Source: DATEAV01 sp964513155
Lineage (GTDB): Bacteria; Chloroflexota; Anaerolineae; Anaerolineales; E44-bin32
NCBI GenBank assembly: GCA_964513155.1
Contig: CAZEMA010000025.1
Location: 1-27,650, forward strand
Direction of reading: 5' to 3'
Length of the DNA stretch: 27,650 bases
The translations under genes and the position numbers were made by a program. Below, piece after piece: positions 1-8,051 of the stretch; the first letter of the stretch is position 1; each line of letters begins with the position of its first letter. The notes beneath the pieces are model-generated. The model saw only the letters and a program-made list of their open reading frames with translations, was not told where the DNA came from and made no database searches.

Positions 1-9
1 AAGGGTCCA

Positions 10-53
10 GGAAAGAAAACGCCTCCTGGGCCTGAGCTCTGGCCTGGAGGCGT
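10..53 (-). terminator. Rho-independent terminator of the minus-strand asp23-fakA-recG-coaD region
   Basis: Read on the minus strand, an 8-bp arm (ACGCCTCC/GGAGGCGT, plus positions 19-26 and 46-53) continues into GGCC/GGCC and closes an 8-nt loop, with a small internal mismatch. It is followed directly by a T-rich tail (TTTTCTTTC). It begins about 24 nt past the stop codon of the coiled-coil gene at 77-568, which is where the end of that transcript is expected. Confidence 0.85.
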
Positions 54-76
54 GGCGTTTCAGGTCGCCTTCGAAG

Positions 77-568
77 CTAGTCTTCGGTGACGCCTGCCTT
101 GCCACTGAATTCGAGCGACTTCTGACGGTCGGCCGCCAACTTGGCGATGCCATTCCGAGCCTGGTTCTGTAGGCGGGTGATTTCGGCCTCCAGCCCCCTG
201 AGCGTCTCAATCACGTAATCATCGCCATCCCGACGAGTGACCTCGGCCTCGCTGCGCGCCTGGGCCAGGATCTGCTCGGAGCGGGCCTGGGCGGCCTGGA
301 CGATGGCGTCTCGGGCCACGACCTCTTCGCCCTTCTGCTTGGCCAGGGCGATGGTGCGGGCTGCCTCTTCCTGAGCCTGCGCCAGGATGCGATCGCGCTG
401 GGCGGCCACCTGCTGGGCCTTCTTGACCTCTTCCGGGATCGAGATCCGCATCTGGTCGATGATCTCCAGAAACCGATCCTCATCCACGATGACGTTGTGG
501 GTCAGGGGGATGGGTCGGCTCCGGTTGAAGAGTTCCTCCAGGCGATCTACCAAGTGCAGTATGTCCAT
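77..568 (-). CDS. Coiled-coil protein, DivIVA / ATP-synthase-b-like, downstream of coaD
   Basis: This encodes about 163 residues. The N-terminus (MDILHLVDRLEELFNRS) is followed by a segment of about 35 residues and then a long Ala/Gln/Glu/Arg-rich heptad-like helix (about residues 45-145), with repeats such as ILAQAQEEA and ILAQARSEA. No membrane segment or catalytic motif is visible. The helix resembles DivIVA-type and ATP synthase b-type coiled coils, and database hits to those names may reflect composition only. The ATG at 568 is preferred because GGAGG lies 7 nt upstream; an in-frame GTG at 586 has a weaker site. It is the last gene before the terminator, 219 nt after coaD, and a candidate promoter in that gap suggests partly separate expression. 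A scaffold or cell-division role is only an inference. Confidence 0.75.
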   Translation of the reverse strand: MDILHLVDRLEELFNRSRPIPLTHNVIVDEDRFLEIIDQMRISIPEEVKKAQQVAAQRDRILAQAQEEAARTIALAKQKGEEVVARDAIVQAAQARSEQILAQARSEAEVTRRDGDDYVIETLRGLEAEITRLQNQARNGIAKLAADRQKSLEFSGKAGVTED

Positions 569-633
569 GGATTGCCTCCGGTCCACCTCACCGGGAGAAC
601 CGATCGCGGGGTTCGTTGCAAGGTCCGGGCCAA

Positions 634-662
634 AGGGTACACCGAACCGTTTCTCGGGTCAA
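634..662 (-). promoter_or_regulatory. Candidate sigma-70-type promoter for the coiled-coil gene
   Basis: On the minus strand TTGACC (662-657) and TACCCT (639-634) are separated by 17 nt, about 65 nt upstream of the ATG at 568. The -35 is good and the -10 poor. The 219-nt gap after coaD is unusually long for this tightly packed operon, which favours an internal promoter. Confidence 0.35.
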
Positions 663-693
663 CTGCCCTCGGCTCGGATCGTTGCACCCTTCT

Positions 694-718
694 GCCGGGC
701 CACCGGCGGCGGCCCGGC
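694..718. other. GC-only hairpin between coaD and the coiled-coil gene
   Basis: A perfect 8-bp inverted repeat (GCCGGGCC / GGCCCGGC) encloses 9 nt. It lies about 70 nt after the coaD stop and just upstream of the candidate promoter at 634-662. There is no T-run, so it is not a classic terminator. It could stabilise the 3' end of the coaD transcript or partly attenuate readthrough. Confidence 0.4.
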
Positions 719-787
719 GGGCGTCGCTTTGGCCCACAAGTGAGCCCGGTTGACGGTCGCCAATGACTGTAATTCTCGTCATTCTCT

Positions 788-1312
788 TTAGTCGCGCAAG
801 GACGTCATTGGAACAACGGTCGATCCTTCATCACCGAGCTCCAGGAAGCGCCGTTTAAGGGCCTCAGCTACGTGTGGGGGCACTAGGCTGCTCACATCCC
901 CGCCCAACGAGGCGATCTCTCGCACGGTCGTCCCGGAGAGGAAGCTGTGCTCCTCGTTCGTGATGAGAGCCACCACCTCGACACCGGGAGCGAGCCGGTG
1001 GTTCGCCAACGCCATGCGGAACTCGTGCTCGAAGTCCGAGAACACCCTCAGACCCCGGACAATCACCTGGGCGTCCACCTGACGGCAGAAGTCCACCGTC
1101 AATCCGCTGTAACCCAGGACCCGGATCGAGTCCTCAGCGAACGCCGCCTGGACCAGAGCGATACGCTCCTCGGGGGAGAACAGCAGGGTCTTGATCGGGC
1201 GGTCGTAGACGGCCACGATCAGCTCGTCAAAGAGGTTCCGGGCGCGGCGGGCGATGTCAATGTGGCCGCAGTGGATAGGATCGAAGGTGCCGGGGAACAC
1301 GGCTCGGACCAT
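788..1312 (-). CDS. coaD: Phosphopantetheine adenylyltransferase (CoaD)
   Basis: CoaD catalyses the penultimate step of coenzyme A synthesis in the cytoplasm: 4'-phosphopantetheine + ATP gives dephospho-CoA + PPi. The 174-residue protein shows the nucleotidyltransferase signature GTFDPIHCGH (residues 8-17, with the HxGH pair at 14 and 17), the VRGLR substrate-binding segment near residue 89, and the C-terminal FLSGTTVREIA / GDVSSLVPPHV block matching the family. It is slightly longer than the usual ~160 residues because of a tail of about 13 residues. Its ATG overlaps the recG stop by one base (TGATG), indicating translational coupling. Pairing recG with coaD is common in bacteria of this type. 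Confidence 0.97.
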   Translation of the reverse strand: MVRAVFPGTFDPIHCGHIDIARRARNLFDELIVAVYDRPIKTLLFSPEERIALVQAAFAEDSIRVLGYSGLTVDFCRQVDAQVIVRGLRVFSDFEHEFRMALANHRLAPGVEVVALITNEEHSFLSGTTVREIASLGGDVSSLVPPHVAEALKRRFLELGDEGSTVVPMTSLRD

Positions 1313-4107
1313 CAGCTCATCTCTCCCTTCTTGCTGGACCAGAAGCGGGCCATCTCTTGCGCCAGCGGCTGGTGATGGGGGAGGCTCATGTCGGGATCCG
1401 CCTCGAAGAGACGCAGGGCCTCGCGGCGCGCCTTCTCGATCAGCCGAACGTCGGTCAGGTTCGCCATGCGGAGCTCCGCGAAGCCAGACTGTCGGGTTCC
1501 GAGGAAGTCGCCAGGGCCGCGCTGCTCCAAGTCAAGCTCGGCCAGTCTGAAGCCGTCGTTGGTCGTCTCCATGGCCTTGAGACGCTGGTTCTCTGCCTCG
1601 TCCTCCGTATCGGGGATCAGCAGGCAGTAGGACTGGTAGCCAGCCCGGCCGACGCGGCCCCGGAACTGATGGAGCTGGGAGAGGCCAAAACGATTCGCGC
1701 CTTCGATCAGCGTGACCGTGGCGTTGGGGATGTCAAGGCCGATCTCGACAACGGACGTCGAGACGAGGACCTGGCACTCACCGGCGCGGAACTGGGCCAT
1801 GGCCGAGTCTTTCTCGTCGGGCTTCATCCGTCCGTGCAGGAGCCCCAGGCGCAGTCCGGGGAAGACCTCCTGCTGGAGCCGATCGTGTTCGTCAACGGCT
1901 GCCTTGGCTTCGACCTTCTCCGACCCCTCGACCAGCGGGTAGATGATGAAGGCCTGATGTCCGGCCTCGATCTGACTGCGGACGAAGGCATAGGCCCGAG
2001 CGCGCTCTGCCGGGCGAAGCACACGGGTCTCAATCGGCTGTCGGCCGGCAGGCATCTCATCCATGACGCTCAGGTCGAGGTCACCATAGAGGGTAAGGGC
2101 CAGCGACCGGGGGATGGGCGTAGCGGTCATGACCAACAAGTGTGGGTTGGTCCCCTTGGCCCTGAGGGTCGCCCGCTGCTCCACCCCGAAGCGGTGCTGC
2201 TCATCCACGATTGCCAGCCCAAGGCGGGCGAAGCCCACCGGGTCTTCCAGCAGCGCGTGCGTCCCCACCACCACCTGGATCGTGCCGTCGGCGAGGCCGC
2301 GCCGTATCTCTTCCTTCTCGGTTTCGGGTGTAGCGCCGATCAAGAGGCGTAGGGCCTCAGAGCGGATTCCCACGGGGAGGAGGAGCGCCTGCAAGGTGCG
2401 GAGATGCTGGTCGGCCAGGATGCTGGTGGGGGCCATCATGGCCGCCTGCGCCCCGTTCGCCACGACAATGGCAATGGCGGCCGCGGCGATGACAGTCTTC
2501 CCCGAGCCGACGTCGCCCTGGAGGAGACGGTTCATCGGGCGCGTCGCTGCCAGGTCCTGGCGGACTTCCTTCAGGGAGTCCTGCTGGGCTGCCGTCAGCT
2601 TGTACGGCAGACTGGCTTGGAAGCGCTCGATCCAACCGTCGTCGACGGTGAAGGGGGAAGTCTGGAGGCCGCTCCAGTCCCGCTTCTGGCGCATCACACC
2701 CAGCTGGAGAAGGAACATCTCGTCGAAGGCCAGCCGGTGCTGTGCCTGGCGCAGCTGCTCCCAGCTATCCGGGAAGTGGACCTGTTGCAGCGCCGCGCCA
2801 CGCGGCATCAGCTCGGCCGAAGCCAGAATGGAGGGCGGAATAGGGTCCGGCAGGCGGGGGGCGAGACGCGCGACGACCGAGCTGATGACCCTGCGAAGCC
2901 ACTTGGCCGTCACGCCGGCGGTCAGGGGGTACACAGGGACGATCCGATTCGTGTGGAGTTGCTGGCGCTCCAGCGGCTCCCACTCGGGGCTGTTCATCGT
3001 AAGGCGGCCCAGGTACTGTTCGACCTTGCCTGAGAGGACGACGGGCCGCGAGGGGCGCAGCCTTTCAGCGATCCAGGGTTGGTTGAACCACGTCACCCGT
3101 AGAGCGCCGGTGCCGTCGCTCACGACGGCCTCGACCAACCTCATCTTGCCGCTCCGGGTTGGGCGCACCTGGATCTCGTCCACCGTGCCGATGACCGTGA
3201 CCTCCTCGCCGTACCAGAGGCGGTTGATGGTCTTCAGCTGGGAGTAGTCATCGTAGCGGCGGGGAAGATGCCAGAGCAGATCGCCCAGTGTCTCAAGGCC
3301 GAGGTGGCCGAGCGTCTTGGCAGACTTGGGTCCGATGCCCTGAACAGCAGTCAGCGGCGCGTCCAGGCCAGGCGGAGGTCCCTGGGGAATCGGTGCTTTT
3401 CTGGGCGGCTCCGCCGTGGGGGCGGGCGCGGCGGGAACCACGGTTGCTTCCTCGGGCACCTCCTCCAACTCCAGTTCGGAGGCCACTTCCTCGGCGGTCT
3501 CCGTCTCCAATGGGGTGGGGAGTTCGACCTCCGGAACAGCGGTTGGGGGAAGGGCAGGCGGGGCTTCCACCTCAGTCGGGGTCTCGGCCTGGGGAGGTGT
3601 GACGGCCTGTGCAGGTCCCGGTTCCGGGGTTGCCAGGAGCTCGGGTTCGGCGGCCGCCGAAGGCTGTTCGGGCAGGGAAGCCGCCTGGGCCTGGGGCAGA
3701 GCATCCACTGCCGGGGACGGCGCAGGCTCAGGCACGGCGCGCTTGGGCTCTCGAGGCACCGGAGCGGGGCGGGCCTCCGCGGTGGCAACCGGTTCGCGTT
3801 CCGAGGGCAGGGACCCCTGCGCTGTGGCCGGAGGCTGATCGCGCCGCACGACTTCGGGGAAGTCCGCCCGCATGCGGCTCCACATCCCCCGCAGGGCGTC
3901 TTTCCTGGAAGTCGGGCTCAGGCGGGGGTAGTCTCTGAGCCTGGAGACGACGACCTCGATCAGTGCCTCCGGAACCGCGGCGGCGCGGGCTTCCGCCTCC
4001 CAAGGTTCCAACATGCACTGAAGGCCGCCGACGACGGCGCGGTTGTCGTAGCCACGGTCTGCTTCCAGGCGGAGGTACTTGACCAGCTTCTCAACGGCAG
4101 GATTCAT
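1312..4107 (-). CDS. recG: ATP-dependent DNA helicase RecG with long N-terminal extension
   Basis: RecG remodels stalled replication forks and branch-migrates Holliday junctions. At 931 residues it is far longer than the usual ~690. Residues 1-90 form a charged helical segment. About 90-245 is a low-complexity Pro/Ala/Glu linker. A helix-hairpin-helix-like segment (GIGPKSAKTLGHLGLETLGD, about 255-275) and the OB-fold wedge domain follow. The helicase core has Walker A GDVGSGKT (about 530), DEQH (about 633), MTATPIPRS, and a C-terminal RecA lobe with QFRGRVGRAG. All helicase motifs look intact. The ATG at 4107 has no strong ribosome binding site and lies 57 nt after the upstream degV stop. The extension stays in frame without interruption, so it is probably real protein. 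Confidence 0.96.
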   Translation of the reverse strand: MNPAVEKLVKYLRLEADRGYDNRAVVGGLQCMLEPWEAEARAAAVPEALIEVVVSRLRDYPRLSPTSRKDALRGMWSRMRADFPEVVRRDQPPATAQGSLPSEREPVATAEARPAPVPREPKRAVPEPAPSPAVDALPQAQAASLPEQPSAAAEPELLATPEPGPAQAVTPPQAETPTEVEAPPALPPTAVPEVELPTPLETETAEEVASELELEEVPEEATVVPAAPAPTAEPPRKAPIPQGPPPGLDAPLTAVQGIGPKSAKTLGHLGLETLGDLLWHLPRRYDDYSQLKTINRLWYGEEVTVIGTVDEIQVRPTRSGKMRLVEAVVSDGTGALRVTWFNQPWIAERLRPSRPVVLSGKVEQYLGRLTMNSPEWEPLERQQLHTNRIVPVYPLTAGVTAKWLRRVISSVVARLAPRLPDPIPPSILASAELMPRGAALQQVHFPDSWEQLRQAQHRLAFDEMFLLQLGVMRQKRDWSGLQTSPFTVDDGWIERFQASLPYKLTAAQQDSLKEVRQDLAATRPMNRLLQGDVGSGKTVIAAAAIAIVVANGAQAAMMAPTSILADQHLRTLQALLLPVGIRSEALRLLIGATPETEKEEIRRGLADGTIQVVVGTHALLEDPVGFARLGLAIVDEQHRFGVEQRATLRAKGTNPHLLVMTATPIPRSLALTLYGDLDLSVMDEMPAGRQPIETRVLRPAERARAYAFVRSQIEAGHQAFIIYPLVEGSEKVEAKAAVDEHDRLQQEVFPGLRLGLLHGRMKPDEKDSAMAQFRAGECQVLVSTSVVEIGLDIPNATVTLIEGANRFGLSQLHQFRGRVGRAGYQSYCLLIPDTEDEAENQRLKAMETTNDGFRLAELDLEQRGPGDFLGTRQSGFAELRMANLTDVRLIEKARREALRLFEADPDMSLPHHQPLAQEMARFWSSKKGEMS

Positions 4108-4164
4108 CCGGTGGTCTCTCGTTTCACGGCCAAGCGGCCTGGACAGCAGAACGCGGCCTCTCGG

Positions 4165-4998
4165 TCAGCGGGACAACGCCGCCAGGCCGATAGAGCCGGG
4201 ACCGACATGTGTCCCAATGGCCGTGGTGACATCCACAATCAGGGGCGACTGACTGTACAGGTCTCGCAATCGCTGGGCGAATTCCGCGGCCTCTGCAGGC
4301 ACCGCCGAGTGCAGGATGGCAAGCCTGTCCAAAGGCCCCCAGGCTTCGGCGATCGATCTCAACTGCTCGAGGGCCCTGGCTTTCGTGCGCGCCTGTCCGA
4401 TGCGCTGGACCATCCCGTCGGCGACGCGGATAAGGAGCTTCACCCGCAGCAAGTCGCCCAGGCCGGCGCGGAGCCAGCTCACCCGGCCGCTTCGTCGAAT
4501 GTACTCCAGGGTGTCGATCATGGCCGCGACCCGCGCACGGTCCCGGGCTTTCTGCGCGACCTCGACGATCGTCTCGAATGTCTCACCGGCAAGCGCAGCG
4601 GCCCCGGCCTGCATGGCCTGGAAGCCAGCTGCAAGGGAGACGTACCAGCTGTCAAACACCTGGACTCTGTCGCCAAAGGAGGTCGCCGCCTGGCGGGCGA
4701 TGTTGACGAGGCTGCTGAGCTTCTCGGAGGGATGGATGGAGAGCACCCTCTCCGCTCCCTGCGACAGGACCTTCTCGTAGACCGCCTCGAAAGCACGGGG
4801 CGAGGGAGCAGCCGTCGTGGCTGGTGCCTTCGTCCTGGGGAGCCGGCGATAGAAGTCCGTCCGCGACAACTCCAGCCCGTCCACGTACGAGCGACCCTCG
4901 AGAGTGACCAGGACGGGCACGACCTCAATCGACAGCGCCTTGGCTTCTTCAGGCGGTACATCGGAGGTGCTATCCGTAACAATCGCAGTCGATGGCAT
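4165..4998 (-). CDS. fakB: DegV family fatty-acid-binding protein (FakB type)
   Basis: DegV/FakB proteins bind a fatty acid and present its carboxylate to FakA for phosphorylation; the acyl-phosphate then feeds phospholipid synthesis. The 277-residue protein keeps the family landmarks: VTDSTSDVP at the N-terminus, TTAAPSP (the T-S-x-P-S block, about 61-67), IHPSEKLSS (about 88-96), RRSGRVSW, and the C-terminal IGTHVGPGSIG with the conserved His that contacts the bound carboxylate. It starts 7 nt after the upstream degV-like gene and lies two genes downstream of fakA, which supports the FakB role over an unrelated DegV function. The fatty acid preferred cannot be read from sequence. Confidence 0.88.
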   Translation of the reverse strand: MPSTAIVTDSTSDVPPEEAKALSIEVVPVLVTLEGRSYVDGLELSRTDFYRRLPRTKAPATTAAPSPRAFEAVYEKVLSQGAERVLSIHPSEKLSSLVNIARQAATSFGDRVQVFDSWYVSLAAGFQAMQAGAAALAGETFETIVEVAQKARDRARVAAMIDTLEYIRRSGRVSWLRAGLGDLLRVKLLIRVADGMVQRIGQARTKARALEQLRSIAEAWGPLDRLAILHSAVPAEAAEFAQRLRDLYSQSPLIVDVTTAIGTHVGPGSIGLAALSR

Positions 4999-5005
4999 GG
5001 ATGCC

Positions 5006-5869
5006 TCAGATTACCTCTTCCCCCGATTCCAGCACCACAATCCCGAGACTGTTCGGACCGATGCAGGTGGCCACCGAGACGCCGTAGCTATTGATGGTCA
5101 TCGGGGTTTGGGGATGAATCGGTTGCAGCCGCTCGAGAATCAGGCGGCTCTCCTCTGTCGGATTCCTTCCACTCTGGAGGATGGCCAGGTGTTCGATGTT
5201 TGAGAACTCCGACACGAACTCCACGAGCTTCTCGATTGCCCTGGGACGCGAACGGACCTTCTCCATCGGGATGACATCTCCCTCCTCCAGAGTCAGGAAG
5301 GGGATGATCCCCAGCATATTCCCCAGGACAGCTTGCGACCGGCTGATGCGGCCGAGGCGTTCGAGGTAGTCAAGCTCCTCCAGGAAGAAGACCATGTACA
5401 GGCGGGTGATCATGCCTCGCACGATTCTGACGACCTCATCGAAGGTGGCCCCGCTGGAGACCGCCTCCGCCGCAGCCTGGACGAGCAGGCCCAGCCCCAC
5501 CGACATCGACAGCGAGTCGATCACCTGGATGTCACATCGACCAAGGAACTGCTGGCTGGCAAGACGGGCGTTGGCAGCCGTATCGGTCAGGTGCGAGGAT
5601 GCGTGGATTGAGAGGATATGTTCGGATTGGCTTTGCAGCCGGGCATAGATCCTCGCCAAGGCATCCACACTCGGGGGCAACATGATCGGCGGGGGATGGA
5701 CTTCTCCACCCAGGCCGAAGACCTGCTCGAGATCGACCTCGGCGTCGTCTTCGATGACCCTGGCCCCGACCCGGATCACCGTGGGGGCAACAATGACCGG
5801 ATGGCCGTTCAGTAGACCGGGCCTGGTGAGGCGGGCCATGCCATCTGTGACGATCGACACCGTCGCCAT
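5006..5869 (-). CDS. Divergent DegV/FakB-like protein
   Basis: This 287-residue protein has the DegV fold pattern (MATVSIVTDG start, LDYLERLGRIS, terminal GPNSLGIVVLE) and sits directly between fakA and the canonical fakB. Several ligand-site motifs have drifted. The DST(S/T)D block is absent. The T-S-x-P-S block reads MLPPS. The S-x-x-L-S segment reads ASSHLTDT. The C-terminal G-T-H-x-G-P-G motif reads ATCIGPNSLG, with Cys where the His should be. The ATG at 5869 is chosen because it follows the fakA stop by 2 nt; an upstream in-frame start would overlap fakA by 73 nt. It may bind a different acyl ligand or have lost kinase-linked function. Confidence 0.85.
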   Translation of the reverse strand: MATVSIVTDGMARLTRPGLLNGHPVIVAPTVIRVGARVIEDDAEVDLEQVFGLGGEVHPPPIMLPPSVDALARIYARLQSQSEHILSIHASSHLTDTAANARLASQQFLGRCDIQVIDSLSMSVGLGLLVQAAAEAVSSGATFDEVVRIVRGMITRLYMVFFLEELDYLERLGRISRSQAVLGNMLGIIPFLTLEEGDVIPMEKVRSRPRAIEKLVEFVSEFSNIEHLAILQSGRNPTEESRLILERLQPIHPQTPMTINSYGVSVATCIGPNSLGIVVLESGEEVI

Positions 5870-5871
5870 GG

Positions 5872-7566
5872 CTACTCGATGGAGAAGATCAATTGGTAGT
5901 GTGGCTGTCCGCCTTCGATCAATTCCACCTCTTGCTTTGGACAACGTTCGCGGATTCGATCCGCCAGCTGGTTTGCCTGCTTGACGGGCATGTCGGCGCC
6001 GTAGTACAGGGTGATCAACTCCGCCTCTTGGGCCGCAGCCTTCTCCAGCAGCGTGATCGTGACCGACTCCGGACTCTCTCCGGCCGCCGCCAGCTTGCCA
6101 TCGAGAAGACCGATGGCCTGCCCCTCCTGAACGTGGACGCCATCGATGTCTACCGAGCGGGTGGCCACGGTCACCTCACCGGTGACCACGCCCGACATGG
6201 CTTCCGTCATGGCCTGAACCGTCGCTCCAAAATCGCCGTCAGGGGCAAGCGCCAGCATTGCCGCGATGCCTTGAGGTACCGACTTCGACGGAACGACGGC
6301 AACCTGCTTGACCGTCAGGTCAACAGCCTGGCGGGCAGACATCAGGACGTTCTTGTTGTTGGGCAAGACGACGATCCTGTCGGTCGGCAGGTTCTCGAAG
6401 GCGCTCAGGATCTCCTCCGTGCTGGGGTTCATCGTCTGTCCCCCCTCGACAATCATGGCCACGCCCAGGCTGGCGAATACCCGGGCGATTCCCATCGCCG
6501 GGGCGACAGCCACGGCCGCGATCTGGCCCGGCTCGACGGTCGCCAGGCGAAGGCTTTTTAGGTCCTGAGCCGAAGCGTGGTTCGCCATCTGGACCATCAG
6601 GTTCTCGATGGCGATGTTGGTGATTGTCCCCAGGTCCTTGACGTACTCGATAGGCTCGTACTGGGTTCTGTCAGCCACGTGGATATGCATCCGGTACATG
6701 CCATCGCCTTCGCCGACCTGGATGGACGTCCCCATCTGCTCGAGCCGCCCATAGAACGCCACGACGTCGAGAGGAGCGCTCGGTCGAAAGTCGACGACGA
6801 CCTCCCAGTCCTGCCCCGCCTCGATCTTCTCGGCCGCGTTCTCCAACGAAAGAGCGCTTAGAGGCTGGACGGCCGCCAGGGGCTGGTCGAGTGGCAGCCC
6901 ATACGCTTCGCGCAGCATCCCTTCGAGGAGGAGATGCAGTCCCTTTCCTCCGGAATCGACCACGCCGGCCTCTTTGAGCACAGGCAGGAGCTCGGGCGTG
7001 TTCTCCACCGATGCGGCCGCGGCTTCGACGATGGACTCCAAGATGTCCAGCGCCGAGGTCGCGCCATTCTTCAGGGCCTCCTCGCCGGCCCTGGCCACGT
7101 CCTTGGAGACCGTCAGGATCGTCCCCTCGACCGGGCGCACGACGCCTTTGTAGGCGGTATCCCGCGCCTCGGCCAGGGCCCGGACCATGACGGCTGCGTC
7201 CATCGTCGGCGTATTGCCCAGGGTCCTGGCGAAGCCTCGCCAGAGCTGCGAAAGGATCACTCCGGAGTTGCCGCGTGCGCCCATCAAAGCACCATGGGCG
7301 AGGGCGTGGCAGAGCTTTCCGACGGAGCGCTCTCCCAGATTGGCCACTTCTGCCCACGCGGATTGCATGGTCAGGACCATGTTGGTGCCGGTATCGCCGT
7401 CCGGAACGGGGAACACGTTGAGCGCGTTGACAATCTGTTGGTTAGTGCGCAGCCAGAGCAGACCAGCCTCGGTCAGACGGCGGAGCATCGCGCCGTCCAC
7501 GACCCGATAGCGTTCCGCCAACCGTCTGCGAGCTTCCGTCTGGGCGCTGGGCCCTTCTGGGATCAT
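5872..7566 (-). CDS. fakA: Fatty acid kinase, FakA subunit (DAK2/DhaL-type, YloV family)
   Basis: FakA transfers phosphate from ATP to a fatty acid held by FakB. The 564-residue protein has an N-terminal DhaL-like ATP-binding domain with VPDGDTGTNM (residues 54-63, metal-binding Asp 56 and 58), GARGNSGVILSQ (about 96-107) and VDSGGKG (about 204). The middle domain contains MHIHV near residue 300, and the C-terminal domain is of the FakA type. The ATG at 7566 is preferred because GGAAGGG lies just upstream and the gene then follows asp23 by 19 nt; a GTG at 7599 would overlap asp23. Two DegV-family genes follow immediately, matching the kinase plus binding-protein system. The middle-domain Cys expected as a zinc ligand is not apparent, while the His-x-His pair is present. 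Confidence 0.93.
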   Translation of the reverse strand: MIPEGPSAQTEARRRLAERYRVVDGAMLRRLTEAGLLWLRTNQQIVNALNVFPVPDGDTGTNMVLTMQSAWAEVANLGERSVGKLCHALAHGALMGARGNSGVILSQLWRGFARTLGNTPTMDAAVMVRALAEARDTAYKGVVRPVEGTILTVSKDVARAGEEALKNGATSALDILESIVEAAAASVENTPELLPVLKEAGVVDSGGKGLHLLLEGMLREAYGLPLDQPLAAVQPLSALSLENAAEKIEAGQDWEVVVDFRPSAPLDVVAFYGRLEQMGTSIQVGEGDGMYRMHIHVADRTQYEPIEYVKDLGTITNIAIENLMVQMANHASAQDLKSLRLATVEPGQIAAVAVAPAMGIARVFASLGVAMIVEGGQTMNPSTEEILSAFENLPTDRIVVLPNNKNVLMSARQAVDLTVKQVAVVPSKSVPQGIAAMLALAPDGDFGATVQAMTEAMSGVVTGEVTVATRSVDIDGVHVQEGQAIGLLDGKLAAAGESPESVTITLLEKAAAQEAELITLYYGADMPVKQANQLADRIRERCPKQEVELIEGGQPHYQLIFSIE

Positions 7567-7585
7567 CCTGTTGCCCTTCCGCTGG

Positions 7586-7942
7586 CTAGTCAGCGTCACT
7601 GACGCGCAGGTCGTGGACGTTGACGTTGACCGCGGCGACCGGGATGCCGAGGGCCCGCTCGAGTTGATAGTGGACGGTGTTCGTTACGCTGGCCGCTACG
7701 GACGAGACACGGGTGCCGTACTCAACGATGATGTGCAGGTCGATGAAGATGTTCTCGCCGTCGCTTCGGACCACGACGCCGTGCCGTGGATCTCGGGCCA
7801 GGGCATGAGCGATCCCGATGATCACGTTGCGAGAAGCCATACCGGCCACGCCGTACGAACTGAGCGCGGCTTGGGCGGCGATCGTGGCGATCGCCCTGGG
7901 GGAGATCAAGATCCGGCCAAGAGAGTTGTTTCCACCAGTCAT
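7586..7942 (-). CDS. Asp23/Gls24 family protein (YloU-like)
   Basis: This 118-residue Asp23/YloU protein belongs to a small family that is partly membrane-associated and linked to envelope stress in Firmicutes. Its exact function is unknown. Family features are ISPRAIATIAAQAALSSYGV, a strand-rich middle (IFIDLHIIVEYG) and the ending VNVNVHDLRV. The ATG at 7942 has GAGG 9 nt upstream and gives the usual length. An in-frame GTG at 7990 would place the start inside the divergent rpmB promoter, so it is less likely. asp23 directly before fakA, with rpmB divergent or upstream, is a gene order also known from Firmicutes. Confidence 0.9.
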   Translation of the reverse strand: MTGGNNSLGRILISPRAIATIAAQAALSSYGVAGMASRNVIIGIAHALARDPRHGVVVRSDGENIFIDLHIIVEYGTRVSSVAASVTNTVHYQLERALGIPVAAVNVNVHDLRVSDAD

Positions 7943-7973
7943 CTCAGGAAGCCTCGTATCCGGGTCAGGTGCA

Positions 7974-8002
7974 TTGATGAAGCGCGACACGTGTGGTATG
8001 AT
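7974..8002 (+). promoter_or_regulatory. Sigma-70-type promoter of rpmB
   Basis: TTGATG (7974-7979) and TATGAT (7997-8002) are separated by exactly 17 nt. Transcription would start near 8009, giving a leader of about 42 nt with AGGAAAGG (8033-8040) before the rpmB ATG. The opposite strand of the -10 reads TATCAT (8003-7998), so the same AT-rich block could also serve the divergent asp23 operon, although no good -35 is seen on that side. Confidence 0.75.
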
Positions 8003-8051
8003 AGAACCCCTTTGGATCAGCCCTCATCTGGCAGGAAAGGAACCGTACTCG

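Noticed and set aside
588..782. Small minus-strand open frame between coaD and the coiled-coil gene
   Set aside because: No ribosome binding site or family resemblance, and it spans the GC hairpin and the candidate promoter.
3268..5094. A 608-codon open frame on the plus strand
   Set aside because: It is antisense to recG and degV, which have clear family motifs. The translation is Arg/Gly-rich without any family pattern, as expected from GC-rich codon bias.
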